A stretch of 64,000 nt of DNA from the NCBI GenBank assembly GCA_003665935.1, contig QPLR01000001.1:496001-560000 (forward strand), in the 5' to 3' direction. The notes under the pieces were generated by a model. It had not been told where the DNA came from and made no database searches. It saw only the letters and a program-made list of their open reading frames with translations. This document shows, piece after piece, positions 16,014 to 23,936 of this stretch. The translations under genes were made by a program, and so were the position numbers. Source of the stretch: Halobellus sp. Atlit-31R. GTDB lineage: Archaea; Halobacteriota; Halobacteria; Halobacteriales; Haloferacaceae. The stretch's first letter is position 1, and each line of letters begins with the position of its first letter.

Positions 16014-17618
16014 ATGAATCTCCGAGTCGACATCCGCGCCAGTTTCAGCCTCGTCGGGTCCGTGCTGAAGTATCTCGCGGTGCCGCTCTGTCTCCCGCTC
16101 GTCGTCGCCCTCTACTACGGAGAACCGGTTACGCCGTTTCTCGCGACGATTCTCGTGACCGTCACGCTCGGCGTCGGGCTCGAACGTCTCGACCCCGACC
16201 CCGACCTCCGGGGGCGCGAGGGCTTTCTGATGGTGGCGGCGACGTGGCTCGCCGTCGCGCTCGTCGGGACGATCCCGTATCTGATCGAGGCGCACGGGCT
16301 CCCGCCGCTCGTCGCCCCGGTCCACCCGGAGTCGACGCTCGCGCGGCCGACGAACGCGCTCTTCGAGGCGATGAGCGGCTTCACCACGACCGGGGCGACC
16401 GTCCTCGGCGACATCTCCTTCGAGTCGCACACGCGGTCGATTATGCTGTGGCGACAGCTCACGCAGTGGCTCGGCGGGATGGGGATCGTCGTCCTCGCCG
16501 TCGCGATCCTCCCGGAGCTCTCGGTCGGGGGCGCACAGCTTATGGACGCCGAAGCGCCCGGCCCCGGTATCGAGAAGCTCACGCCGCGCATCGCCGAGAC
16601 CGCGCGGGCGCTGTGGGGCGCGTATCTCGGGATCACAGTGCTGCAGGCGGCGCTGCTCTACTCGCTTTCGCTCACCGGCGTCGACCCCGCGATGACGCTG
16701 TACAACGCCGTCGCACACGCGCTGACGACGATGCCGACGGGCGGCTTCTCCCCGGAGGCGCGAAGCATCGAGGCGTTCAGCGCGGCCGCCCAGTGGATCA
16801 TCATCCCATTTATGATCGCCGCCGGGACGAACTTCGCGCTGTTTTGGCACGTCCTCACCGGCGATCCGCGACAGCTGATCCGCGACTCGGAGTTCAAGTT
16901 CTACGTCGGCGTCCTCGCGGTTCTCACCGCGGTGATCGGCGGGATCCTGTTCACCCCGGGCGGCTTCGCGCAGGTCGCACCCGAGGGCGGCACGTACGAC
17001 GCCGCCTACCTCGACACCGTCACGGGGCAGATCGTCGGGCAGGCCGAGCCCGCGATCCGCCACGCCGCGTTCCAGGCGGCCGCGATCGTGACGACGACCG
17101 GCTACGCCAGTATGGACTTCAACGCCTGGGGGCCGGCCGCGCAGGGCGTGCTCCTCTTTGCGATGTTCGTCGGCGGTTCCGCCGGCTCGACCGGCGGCGC
17201 GGTGAAGATCGTCCGGTGGTACGTGATCCTCAAATCCGTTCGCCGGGAGCTGTTCACGACCGCCCACCCCGAAGCGGTGCGGCCGATCCGGCTCGGCGGC
17301 AACCCGATCGACGAGCGCGCGCTGCGGGGGATCTATATGTTCACGCTGCTGTATCTGGCGCTTTTCGTCGCCGCTGCCGTGATCCTCTTCGTCGACGCGC
17401 TCCGGGTCGGCCTCGACGTCACCGTCTTGGAGATGATCGCGACCGCCGCGACCGCGATCGGCAACGTCGGCCCGGCGTTCGGGTCGTTCGGACCGATGGG
17501 TGGGTATCTCTCCCTGTCGGATCCGAGCAAGCTCTTCGTCGTCTTCCTGATGTGGATCGGTCGCCTGGAGATCTTCCCGGTGCTCGTGTTGCTGACGCCG
17601 GAGTACTGGCAGCGGTGA
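16014..17618 (+). CDS. trkH: Trk potassium transporter membrane subunit TrkH
   Basis: A 534-residue K+ channel-like transporter. The four pore-loop filters can be read in order: SGFTTTGATVL, TTMPTGGFSPEA, VTTTGYASMDF and AIGNVGPAFGSFG. The GSAGSTGGAVKIVR stretch between repeats three and four is the intramembrane loop of the family. The ATG at 16014 was chosen because the longer reading frame overlaps trkA and is arginine-rich. It takes up K+ with TrkA as cytoplasmic gate, central for a salt-in halophile. Confidence 0.94.
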   Translation: MNLRVDIRASFSLVGSVLKYLAVPLCLPLVVALYYGEPVTPFLATILVTVTLGVGLERLDPDPDLRGREGFLMVAATWLAVALVGTIPYLIEAHGLPPLVAPVHPESTLARPTNALFEAMSGFTTTGATVLGDISFESHTRSIMLWRQLTQWLGGMGIVVLAVAILPELSVGGAQLMDAEAPGPGIEKLTPRIAETARALWGAYLGITVLQAALLYSLSLTGVDPAMTLYNAVAHALTTMPTGGFSPEARSIEAFSAAAQWIIIPFMIAAGTNFALFWHVLTGDPRQLIRDSEFKFYVGVLAVLTAVIGGILFTPGGFAQVAPEGGTYDAAYLDTVTGQIVGQAEPAIRHAAFQAAAIVTTTGYASMDFNAWGPAAQGVLLFAMFVGGSAGSTGGAVKIVRWYVILKSVRRELFTTAHPEAVRPIRLGGNPIDERALRGIYMFTLLYLALFVAAAVILFVDALRVGLDVTVLEMIATAATAIGNVGPAFGSFGPMGGYLSLSDPSKLFVVFLMWIGRLEIFPVLVLLTPEYWQR

Positions 17619-17684
17619 GAGGCGATCGGGGAAACGAGGCGGAGCGGAGTGGAGTGAGCTAAAACGGTCCGAACCGAGCGCGCC

Positions 17685-18986
17685 TCAGTGCTCGACGGCC
17701 GAGGCGACGCGAATGATCGACTCCTCGCCGAACTTCGGCCCGATCAGCTGGAGGCCGACCGGGAGCCCGTCGGCCTCGCCGGCCGGGACGGAGATCGCCG
17801 GGAGGTTCGCGAGATTGACGGGGACGGTGTTCGCGTCCATCAGATACAGCTGCAGCGGGTCGTCCAGGCTCTCACCGAGTTCGGGCGGCAGCACGGGCAT
17901 CGTCGGCGTCGCGAGCACGTCGGCCTGATCGAGCGCGTCGTCGAAGTCGCGCTTCACCCACGCACGGGCGTCCTGTGCCTTCTTGTAGTACTTGTCGTGG
18001 TAGCCCGCCGACAGCGCGTACGTCCCGAGCAGGATGCGGCGTTTGACCTCCTCGCCGAAGCCCTCCTCGCGGGCGCGGGCGAAGGCGTCGTTCCAGTTGC
18101 CCTCGTAACCTCCGGACTGACCGTATCTGACGCCGTCGAAGCGCGCGAGGTTCGAGGACGCCTCGGACATCGCGATGACGTAGTACGCCTGGACGGCGTG
18201 TTCGAGGGAGTCGAGCGACACCTCGACCGTCTCGATCCCCTGCGCACGAAGGGTGTCGAGCGCAGCCCCGAACGCGTCGACGACGCGGTCGTCCGCGCCG
18301 TCGAGGAGGTCCGTGATGACGCCGATCGTCGTTCCGTCGACGTCGCCGTCGGCAGCCGCGGCGTAGTCGGCGTCCGCCGCGGGATGCGTGGCATCGCCGT
18401 CCCCGTCGCGATCGAACCGCGTCGTCCCGTCTTTCGGATCCGGACCGGCCACGACGTCCAAGAGCGCGGCGGTCTCCTCGACGGTCGTTCCGATCGGACC
18501 GATCTGTTCGAGGGAGTTCGCGTACGCGACGAGGCCGTACCGGGAGACGAGACCGTAGGTGGGTTTGATCCCGACGACGCCGCAGAACGCGGCGGGGTTG
18601 CGGACCGACCCACCCGTGTCGGAGCCGAGCGCGAGGTCCGCCTCGCCGGCGGCGACGGCGGCCGCCGAGCCGCCGGAGGAGCCGCCGGGGACGCGACTCT
18701 CGTCGACGGGGTTCTTGACCGCGCCGTAGGCCGAGGTCTCGGTGGTGCCGCCCATTCCGAACTCGTCCATATTGGCCTTCCCGACGATGGTCGCGCCGGC
18801 GTCTTTCAGCCGTTCGACGACGGTCGCGTCGTAAGGCGGGACGTACGATTCGAGCATCGCCGAGCCGCACGTGGTGCGGACGCCTTCGGTGCTGATGTTG
18901 TCCTTGACGGCGACGGTCGTGCCCGCGAGCGGGCCGTCGTCGGCCCCCTCGATCGTCTCCTCGGTGATGAACGCGTTCAGACTCAT
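17685..18986 (-). CDS. gatA: Asp-tRNA(Asn)/Glu-tRNA(Gln) amidotransferase subunit A
   Basis: A 433-residue amidase-signature enzyme. The catalytic Lys-Ser-Ser set is visible: TVAVKDNIS near residue 35, then PGGSSGGSAAAVAAGEADLALGSDTGGSVR (here split in two motifs) near residues 110-140. It releases ammonia from glutamine or asparagine for transamidation of mischarged tRNA. It is shorter than bacterial GatA (about 485) but usual for haloarchaea. The start at 18986 overlaps the gatC stop by 1 bp, and gatB is not in the window. In archaea GatCAB normally makes Asn-tRNA. Confidence 0.95.
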   Translation of the reverse strand: MSLNAFITEETIEGADDGPLAGTTVAVKDNISTEGVRTTCGSAMLESYVPPYDATVVERLKDAGATIVGKANMDEFGMGGTTETSAYGAVKNPVDESRVPGGSSGGSAAAVAAGEADLALGSDTGGSVRNPAAFCGVVGIKPTYGLVSRYGLVAYANSLEQIGPIGTTVEETAALLDVVAGPDPKDGTTRFDRDGDGDATHPAADADYAAAADGDVDGTTIGVITDLLDGADDRVVDAFGAALDTLRAQGIETVEVSLDSLEHAVQAYYVIAMSEASSNLARFDGVRYGQSGGYEGNWNDAFARAREEGFGEEVKRRILLGTYALSAGYHDKYYKKAQDARAWVKRDFDDALDQADVLATPTMPVLPPELGESLDDPLQLYLMDANTVPVNLANLPAISVPAGEADGLPVGLQLIGPKFGEESIIRVASAVEH

Positions 18987-19264
18987 CAGGACACCCGCGG
19001 TCCTTTGAAGAAGCCGTCTTCGGTCTCTGCGGCGTTCTGCAGCGCCTCGGACTGGTCGAGGCTCGTCTCGACCTCGTCGGGGCGCATCACGTTCACGAGG
19101 TCGGCCTCGCTCTCGACTTCCGGCACCTCGTCGAGGGCCTCGAAGTACTCGAGGATCTCCGCGAACTGCGTCGTGAACGCGTCGACTTCGTCGTCGTCGA
19201 GGTCGACACGCGCTAACTCCGCGACGTGTTCGACCTCCTCGGCGTCGACGGGCGTCTCGCTCAT
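18986..19264 (-). CDS. gatC: Aspartyl/glutamyl-tRNA amidotransferase subunit C
   Basis: A 92-residue small subunit. EEVEHVAELARVDLDDDEVDAF and FAEILEYFEALDEV are the two family helices, and the C terminus (EALQNAAETEDGFFKGPRV) is the strand that wraps GatA. It stabilises the GatA-GatB complex. TGATG overlap with gatA implies translational coupling. Upstream of the start the minus strand reads CGAAACCCTTACTCC, a BRE/TATA-like element about 30 nt away, so the pair is probably transcribed from there. Confidence 0.94.
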   Translation of the reverse strand: MSETPVDAEEVEHVAELARVDLDDDEVDAFTTQFAEILEYFEALDEVPEVESEADLVNVMRPDEVETSLDQSEALQNAAETEDGFFKGPRVS

Positions 19265-19374
19265 ATCCGTGAGGAACCGTGGCCCGGGAGTAAGGGTTTC
19301 GGTGCGCTCTGGACGGCGCTGAAACCACTGGCTGCCGTGTGCCGCTAGAGCTATTACTCGCCGATTGGCCAGTT

Positions 19375-19386
19375 ATCACGCGTGAT
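19375..19386. promoter_or_regulatory. 12-bp perfect palindrome upstream of hemAT
   Basis: ATCACGCGTGAT is a perfect inverted repeat ending 15 bp before the TATA box of the transducer gene. Its place upstream of BRE/TATA suits an activator site; no regulator can be named. Confidence 0.45.
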
Positions 19387-19401
19387 CACCGGGATGGTAC
19401 C

Positions 19402-19409
19402 ATTATAAT
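19402..19409 (+). promoter_or_regulatory. TATA box of hemAT
   Basis: ATTATAAT sits 22-29 nt before the ATG at 19431, the standard distance for a leaderless haloarchaeal mRNA. Confidence 0.65.
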
Positions 19410-19430
19410 CCGGCAGTTGGTGACTATCGT

Positions 19431-21335
19431 ATGGACTCACTTGTCGACGGCGCGTCGATCGGCACCGGAAAATCTACCGAGGAGGTCGCGGCGGCGATCG
19501 GACTGACACCCGGCGAGATCGCCTGGCGGAAGCAGTTCGTCGGGTTCACAGACGAAGACGAGCGTCGTCTCACCGACCTCGAGGACGAGGTCGAGGCGAA
19601 TATGCAGCACTTCGTGGACGCCTTCGCCGACCCAGCCTACAGCAACGACCGAACGGCCGAGATAATCGACCGGTCGCCGCGCTCGGACGGGGACATTCAG
19701 GCCATCCTCGAAGGCTACTTCCGGATGCTCGTCGGCGGGCAGTACGACACCGAGTACTTCACGCACCGGACGCGCATCGGGCAGCTTCACGACCGACTGG
19801 ATATGCCGCTGCACTACTTCGGGGGGATGTTCGCGAACCTGCAGAACGCGTTCTTAGAGTCGATGCAGGAAGCGACGGTCGAGGCGGCGACCGCACAGGT
19901 AGCGGACGAAAACGCCGACGCCGTCGCCGACGCCGTCGAGGAGGGGTTCGATAACGCGATGGCGACGACGCGCATCCTCAACCTCGATATGCAGGTCGTC
20001 AACGACACGTACCTGCACTCGTACTCCGAAGGGATGCGCGAAGAGATCGAACGCTCGCGCGAGCTCCGAAGCGAGGTCGGCGACTCGGTCACGACGCTTC
20101 GCGACGAAGCGAACGGCGCAGCGGAGAGCGCAGACCGGATCGACTCACTCGCCGAAGAGCAGTCCACACACACCGAAGACATCGCCGGGAAGGTGTCGAC
20201 GCTGTCGGCGACGATCGAGGAGATCGCCTCGACGGCCGATCAGGTCTCCTCGCGGAGTGAGCAGGCGGAGTCGCTCGCGGCCGACGGGATGGACGCGGCC
20301 GCGGAGGCCGAAGGCGAGATGCAGGCGCTCGACGAGGAGCGAGAGGAGATCACAGAGGAGGTCGACGAACTGGTCGACGCCGTCGACGAGATCAACGAGA
20401 TCGTCGAAGTGATCAACGACATCGCGGACCAGACGAACCTGCTCGCGCTCAACGCGTCGATCGAGGCCGCGCGGGCGGGCGAAGCCGGCTCCGGGTTCGC
20501 TGTCGTCGCCGACGAGGTCAAGTCGCTCGCCAACGAGTCCAAAGAGCAGGCCGAACAGGTCGAGGAGATGATCGATACGGTCACGGCTCGGATCGACCGA
20601 ACCGCGACCGGTCTCGACGAGGTGGGCGCGAGCATCGACGGCGCGCTCGACAGCGTCGACGACTCCGTCGACACCCTCGAAGGTATCGTCGACGCCGTCG
20701 AGGAGACGTCCGACGGCATCGACGAGGTCGCGCGGGCCGCCGACGAACAGGCCGAAGCCAGCTCCGACATCGCCCGCGTCGTCGACGAGGCCGCAGAGCA
20801 CGCCTCCGAGGTCGCCGACGAGGTCGACACCATCACCGAAAACATCCGTTCGCAGTCGGAGACGGCAGACGAAGTCGACAGCGCCCTCTCGAAACTGCAG
20901 ACCAGCGACCTCGACATCGGTTCGGGAACGGGTGCCGCTCGGTCAGCGACTGACGGTGGTGTGCAGATCGACGGCGGGCGGACCCGAGGTCGGTCACGAT
21001 CGGCAAACAGGTCGACGGCGTCACGTTCGCCGGGCAGATCGACCGCCTCGCGGTCGACGAGCCCGGTGTCGCGTGCTCGCGCCGCGGGGAACCGCGTGCC
21101 GACGGCCGAGACGACGCCAGACCGCGACACGGCGACCGCGTCGACGGATGAGAGTGACGGCGACGACGTCGACGACTCCGCCGATCCGATCGCGGAGATG
21201 AGCGACGACGAGCTCCGTGCGGCGCTGCCGGACGGGATCCCCGGATTCGTGGTGTCGCGCCTCTCGCGCGAAAAACTGGAGGGTGTCGCGCGAAAGAGCG
21301 GCGTCGGGGCGGCACACGACGGCACCGAGCAGTAG
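19431..21335 (+). CDS. hemAT: Globin-coupled aerotaxis transducer HemAT
   Basis: A 634-residue soluble transducer with no membrane helices. Residues about 25-185 are a sensor globin; the proximal heme histidine is probably H120 in RIGQLHDRLDMPLHYF. Residues about 210-500 are a methyl-accepting coiled-coil with the hairpin tip NDIADQTNLLALNASIEAAR and VVADEVKSLANES. It binds O2 through heme and signals to CheA/CheW. Residues about 512-555 are an Arg/Ser/Thr-rich basic linker, odd in an acidic proteome, followed by a short conserved-looking helix (EMSDDELRAALPDGIPGFV). The mRNA is probably leaderless. Confidence 0.93.
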   Translation: MDSLVDGASIGTGKSTEEVAAAIGLTPGEIAWRKQFVGFTDEDERRLTDLEDEVEANMQHFVDAFADPAYSNDRTAEIIDRSPRSDGDIQAILEGYFRMLVGGQYDTEYFTHRTRIGQLHDRLDMPLHYFGGMFANLQNAFLESMQEATVEAATAQVADENADAVADAVEEGFDNAMATTRILNLDMQVVNDTYLHSYSEGMREEIERSRELRSEVGDSVTTLRDEANGAAESADRIDSLAEEQSTHTEDIAGKVSTLSATIEEIASTADQVSSRSEQAESLAADGMDAAAEAEGEMQALDEEREEITEEVDELVDAVDEINEIVEVINDIADQTNLLALNASIEAARAGEAGSGFAVVADEVKSLANESKEQAEQVEEMIDTVTARIDRTATGLDEVGASIDGALDSVDDSVDTLEGIVDAVEETSDGIDEVARAADEQAEASSDIARVVDEAAEHASEVADEVDTITENIRSQSETADEVDSALSKLQTSDLDIGSGTGAARSATDGGVQIDGGRTRGRSRSANRSTASRSPGRSTASRSTSPVSRARAAGNRVPTAETTPDRDTATASTDESDGDDVDDSADPIAEMSDDELRAALPDGIPGFVVSRLSREKLEGVARKSGVGAAHDGTEQ

Positions 21336-21417
21336 ACTGCTACCTGCCCGAGCCGACCTACCGCGGCCCGCCGTCCGGAGTAGTAAGAGACTCAGGCCGT
21401 CCCGCGAACGGCACTGT

Positions 21418-21897
21418 ATGGAGACGACACGACATTTTACCGCGACGGTCTACATCGTCGAGAGCGGCGCGGTCGCGCTGCACCGGCACGGACGGCTCGG
21501 GATCCGAATCCCGCCCGGTGGACACGTCGACCGGGACGAACTCCCGCACGAGGCGGGGCTACGGGAGGTCCGCGAGGAGACCGGACTCGACGCCGAACTG
21601 CTCGACGGGACCGAGGCCGTCGACGCGCCGGCCGGGCGAAAACTGCCGCGACCGCGTCACCAGATGCTCTACGACATCAACGTGCAGGACGACGGCTCCG
21701 TCGGGCACCAGCACATCGACCACGTGTACTTCGCGCGGGTCGACTCCCGCGAGATCGACCCCGCCGGCGACGACGAGGCCGACGCGTCGGTCTGGGCGTG
21801 GTACGACGAGACGGACCTCCGCGCGAGCGACATCGACCCCGACACCGTGCAGTTCTCGCTGGAAGCGATCGAAGCCGCCCGAATCGCCCACCAGTAA
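21418..21897 (+). CDS. NUDIX hydrolase
   Basis: A 159-residue protein. The Nudix box is complete at about residues 39-62 (GGHVDRDELPHEAGLREVREE followed by TGL; pattern GX5EX7REUXEEXGU), with the glutamates needed for Mg2+ binding. It cleaves nucleoside diphosphates linked to another group; the substrate is not predictable. The C-terminal IDHVYFARV and WAWYDETDLRA strands fit the fold. The stop codon lies in the first copy of a 21-bp direct repeat, and the gene converges on the asparagine-synthase-like gene. Confidence 0.88.
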   Translation: METTRHFTATVYIVESGAVALHRHGRLGIRIPPGGHVDRDELPHEAGLREVREETGLDAELLDGTEAVDAPAGRKLPRPRHQMLYDINVQDDGSVGHQHIDHVYFARVDSREIDPAGDDEADASVWAWYDETDLRASDIDPDTVQFSLEAIEAARIAHQ

Positions 21898-21949
21898 GCA
21901 AGACGCTACGGGGCGGCCCGAGTCACCGACCAGTAAGCAAGGCGCTACG
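21890..21949. repeat. Pair of 21-bp direct repeats at a convergent gene junction
   Basis: Positions 21890-21910 and 21929-21949 differ at one base (core ACCAGTAAGCAA, G/A, then CGCTACG). Copy one contains the NUDIX stop codon (TAA), and copy two contains the stop of the minus-strand gene (TAG read leftward). A local duplication of the junction is the simplest origin. Confidence 0.8.
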
Positions 21950-23111
21950 ACGGGGACTCGTCGGGCGGCGTGACGGGGCCGTCGCTCACGAGCGCCCGGA
22001 CGTACCGCTCGACGTGGTCGTCCATCCGGCGTTTGTAACCCGCCTGCCGGGCCAGCCGGTCGAGTTCGCGCGAGACGTACGTGCCGTACTGGACGGCCTT
22101 CTTGTCCGCCCTCCGGACCGACTCCGGAACGACGCCGCGGGCGACCTCCCGGAGCGCGACCTTCCGGCGGTCGCCGTCGACGAGCAGTCGCTCCGGGAGG
22201 TCGAGCGCCGCCGCGACGACGGCGTCGTGGAGGAGCGGCGCGACCGGTTCGACGCCGGCAGCGCGGACCGCGAGGACGTCCCGCTCGGCCTGTGCGGGGA
22301 TCGTGTCGAGGAGTTCGCGACGGGCACCGCGGACGGTGTCGGCCGCGACGCGGGGGTCGTCCGGGGCTTTCGCGACTTTCGCGTAGCCGCCGAAGAGCTC
22401 GTCGGCACCCTGCCCGAGCGCGAGGCGATCGAAGCCGTCGGCGGCCGCGCGCTCGGCGACGAGAAACAGCGGGAGCGCGATCGATAGATCCATCGGGTTC
22501 GTGCGGCCCGTGACGGCGACGAGTGTCGGGACCGCCTCGCGGAGGTCCGCGTGCGTGAGCTCGACGACGCGCAGGTCGCGGTCCATCTCCGCTGCCGCCT
22601 CGCGCGCGGCGGCGACGTCGTGGCAGCCCTCGAAGCCGGCGACGTAACACGGGGCGTCGGACGCGCCGGCGGCGACGAGTGCGGAGTCGACACCGCCCGA
22701 GAAGGCGACGGCGACGTCGCCGGCGTCGTCGCCGTCGAGCGCCCGCGTCCGACCGAGGACCGCATCCCGGACCGCGGCGACTGCAGCGTCGTCGTCAGTC
22801 GGGTCGGGATCCGGCAGAGTCCAGAGTGGGTCGGACGCTTCGGGACGCGCCTCGACCGCACTGACCGTGCCCGCGGGAACGGAGACCGGGTCCGAGAGTT
22901 CGCGCGGATCGAGCGCCCAGGCTGTGGAGTCGCCGGCGTCGACGAAAAGCGGACGGCGGCCGAGGACGTCGCGGACGAGCAGGTCGTCGACCACGCCCGC
23001 GAAGCCCGCAGTGCCGGGGAGCGGATCGCGCGACTCGATCGCGGCGCGAACCGTGTCCGGAGCTGCGCCGTCGAGCGGTACGTCGCTGGCGGACGGTCCG
23101 GACGGGGGCAT
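21945..23111 (-). CDS. Asparagine synthase-like protein with degenerate glutaminase domain
   Basis: A 388-residue protein. Residues about 145-388 are the asparagine synthetase ATP-binding domain: VAVAFSGGVDSALVAAG is the PP-loop, and LALGQGADELFGGYAKVAKA and VRRADKKAVQYGTYVSREL follow the family. The N-terminal 120 residues keep part of the glutaminase fold (LVRDVLGRRPLFVD), but the catalytic Cys2 is missing. It may use free ammonia, or may amidate or cyclise another substrate. The start codon lies 1 bp after the PHP gene's stop, so the two form an operon. Confidence 0.85.
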   Translation of the reverse strand: MPPSGPSASDVPLDGAAPDTVRAAIESRDPLPGTAGFAGVVDDLLVRDVLGRRPLFVDAGDSTAWALDPRELSDPVSVPAGTVSAVEARPEASDPLWTLPDPDPTDDDAAVAAVRDAVLGRTRALDGDDAGDVAVAFSGGVDSALVAAGASDAPCYVAGFEGCHDVAAAREAAAEMDRDLRVVELTHADLREAVPTLVAVTGRTNPMDLSIALPLFLVAERAAADGFDRLALGQGADELFGGYAKVAKAPDDPRVAADTVRGARRELLDTIPAQAERDVLAVRAAGVEPVAPLLHDAVVAAALDLPERLLVDGDRRKVALREVARGVVPESVRRADKKAVQYGTYVSRELDRLARQAGYKRRMDDHVERYVRALVSDGPVTPPDESPS

Positions 23112-23795
23112 CTACACGAGGTCCGAGACGGTGCGTTTGATGCGCCGCTTGATCCCGCCACCGAACTGTCTGAACGAGATGCGCCAGGGCGTCCGACGGC
23201 CGACGACGCTGGTCTCGCCGGCGACGATGGCGTCGAGAACCCCCTCGACCGAGCGATCCTCGGTCGACACCTTCGTGACGGCCTGGCCGACCATCTCGCT
23301 GATGTGGGCGTCGCTCCCGGCAGTCATCGGCAGTCCGCGTGCGGTCGCGAAGCGCTTGGCCTTGTGGTTCGCCCAGCCGGTGAACAGCCGCGAGTTGTAC
23401 ACCTCGATGGCGTCGGCGTCGGCGAGTTGGTCGCGGGTGATCTGCGCCGCGACCCCGTGTCGAGACGACTGAAACGGGTGCGGGACGACGGCGATCCCGC
23501 CCTGGTCGTGGATGCGGTCGAGCGTCTCGTCGTAGGAGAGCCCCGCCGGGACGAGTTCCTGGATGCCGAACGCGAGAACGTGGCCGGCCGCCGACGTCAC
23601 CTCCATCGCCGGGATGCCGACGAGGTCGTACTCCGGAGCCAACTCCGCGGCTTCGAGGCTCGCGTCGATCTCGTCGTGGTCGGTCACCGCGAGCGCGTCG
23701 AGCCCGATGGCCTGCGCCTGCGCTAAGAGCAGTTCGACCGGGTCGCGGCCGTCGTACGACAGCGACGAGTGCGCGTGCAGCTCGACCGATAGCAC
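23112..23795 (-). CDS. PHP-domain phosphoesterase
   Basis: A 227-residue metal-dependent phosphoesterase-like protein. Metal ligands are visible: HAHSSLSYDG (residues 7-16), VTDHDE (about 38-43), VVPHPF, and GSDAH about residue 170. The fold matches the PHP_HisK-like group of stand-alone archaeal phosphatases; the substrate is unknown. The C-terminal 30 residues are basic (GGGIKRRIKRTVSDLV), unusual in this proteome. The minus strand shows a TTTTTTAAT box about 25 nt before the start, so the transcript is probably leaderless. It continues into the asparagine-synthase-like gene. Confidence 0.87.
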   Translation of the reverse strand: MLSVELHAHSSLSYDGRDPVELLLAQAQAIGLDALAVTDHDEIDASLEAAELAPEYDLVGIPAMEVTSAAGHVLAFGIQELVPAGLSYDETLDRIHDQGGIAVVPHPFQSSRHGVAAQITRDQLADADAIEVYNSRLFTGWANHKAKRFATARGLPMTAGSDAHISEMVGQAVTKVSTEDRSVEGVLDAIVAGETSVVGRRTPWRISFRQFGGGIKRRIKRTVSDLV

Positions 23796-23880
23796 AGGTC
23801 GGCATAGAAACCCGGATTAAAAAAGCGCCCCGATCCGTGCCGCGCAGTGTACTATCGCAGTCAATCGCGCTGCGGTGGAA

Positions 23881-23894
23881 TGCACGTCCGTGCA
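23881..23894. promoter_or_regulatory. 14-bp inverted repeat upstream of purL
   Basis: TGCACG-TC-CGTGCA lies immediately before the BRE-like purine run (ACAGAAAAGC) of the purL promoter, in a position to affect TFB/TBP binding. Candidate operator only. Confidence 0.4.
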
Positions 23895-23905
23895 CACAGA
23901 AAAGC

Positions 23906-23911
23906 ATTAAT
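23906..23911 (+). promoter_or_regulatory. TATA-like box of purL
   Basis: ATTAAT, preceded by the purine-rich ACAGAAAAGC, is centred about 28 nt before the purL ATG at 23937, giving a leaderless transcript. Confidence 0.5.
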
Positions 23912-23936
23912 CGCACCTTCTTGAACAGGGAAGTGA

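Noticed and set aside
21217-21417. Upstream extension of the NUDIX protein
   Set aside because: It overlaps the end of hemAT and is basic. The Nudix fold begins at the ATG at 21418.
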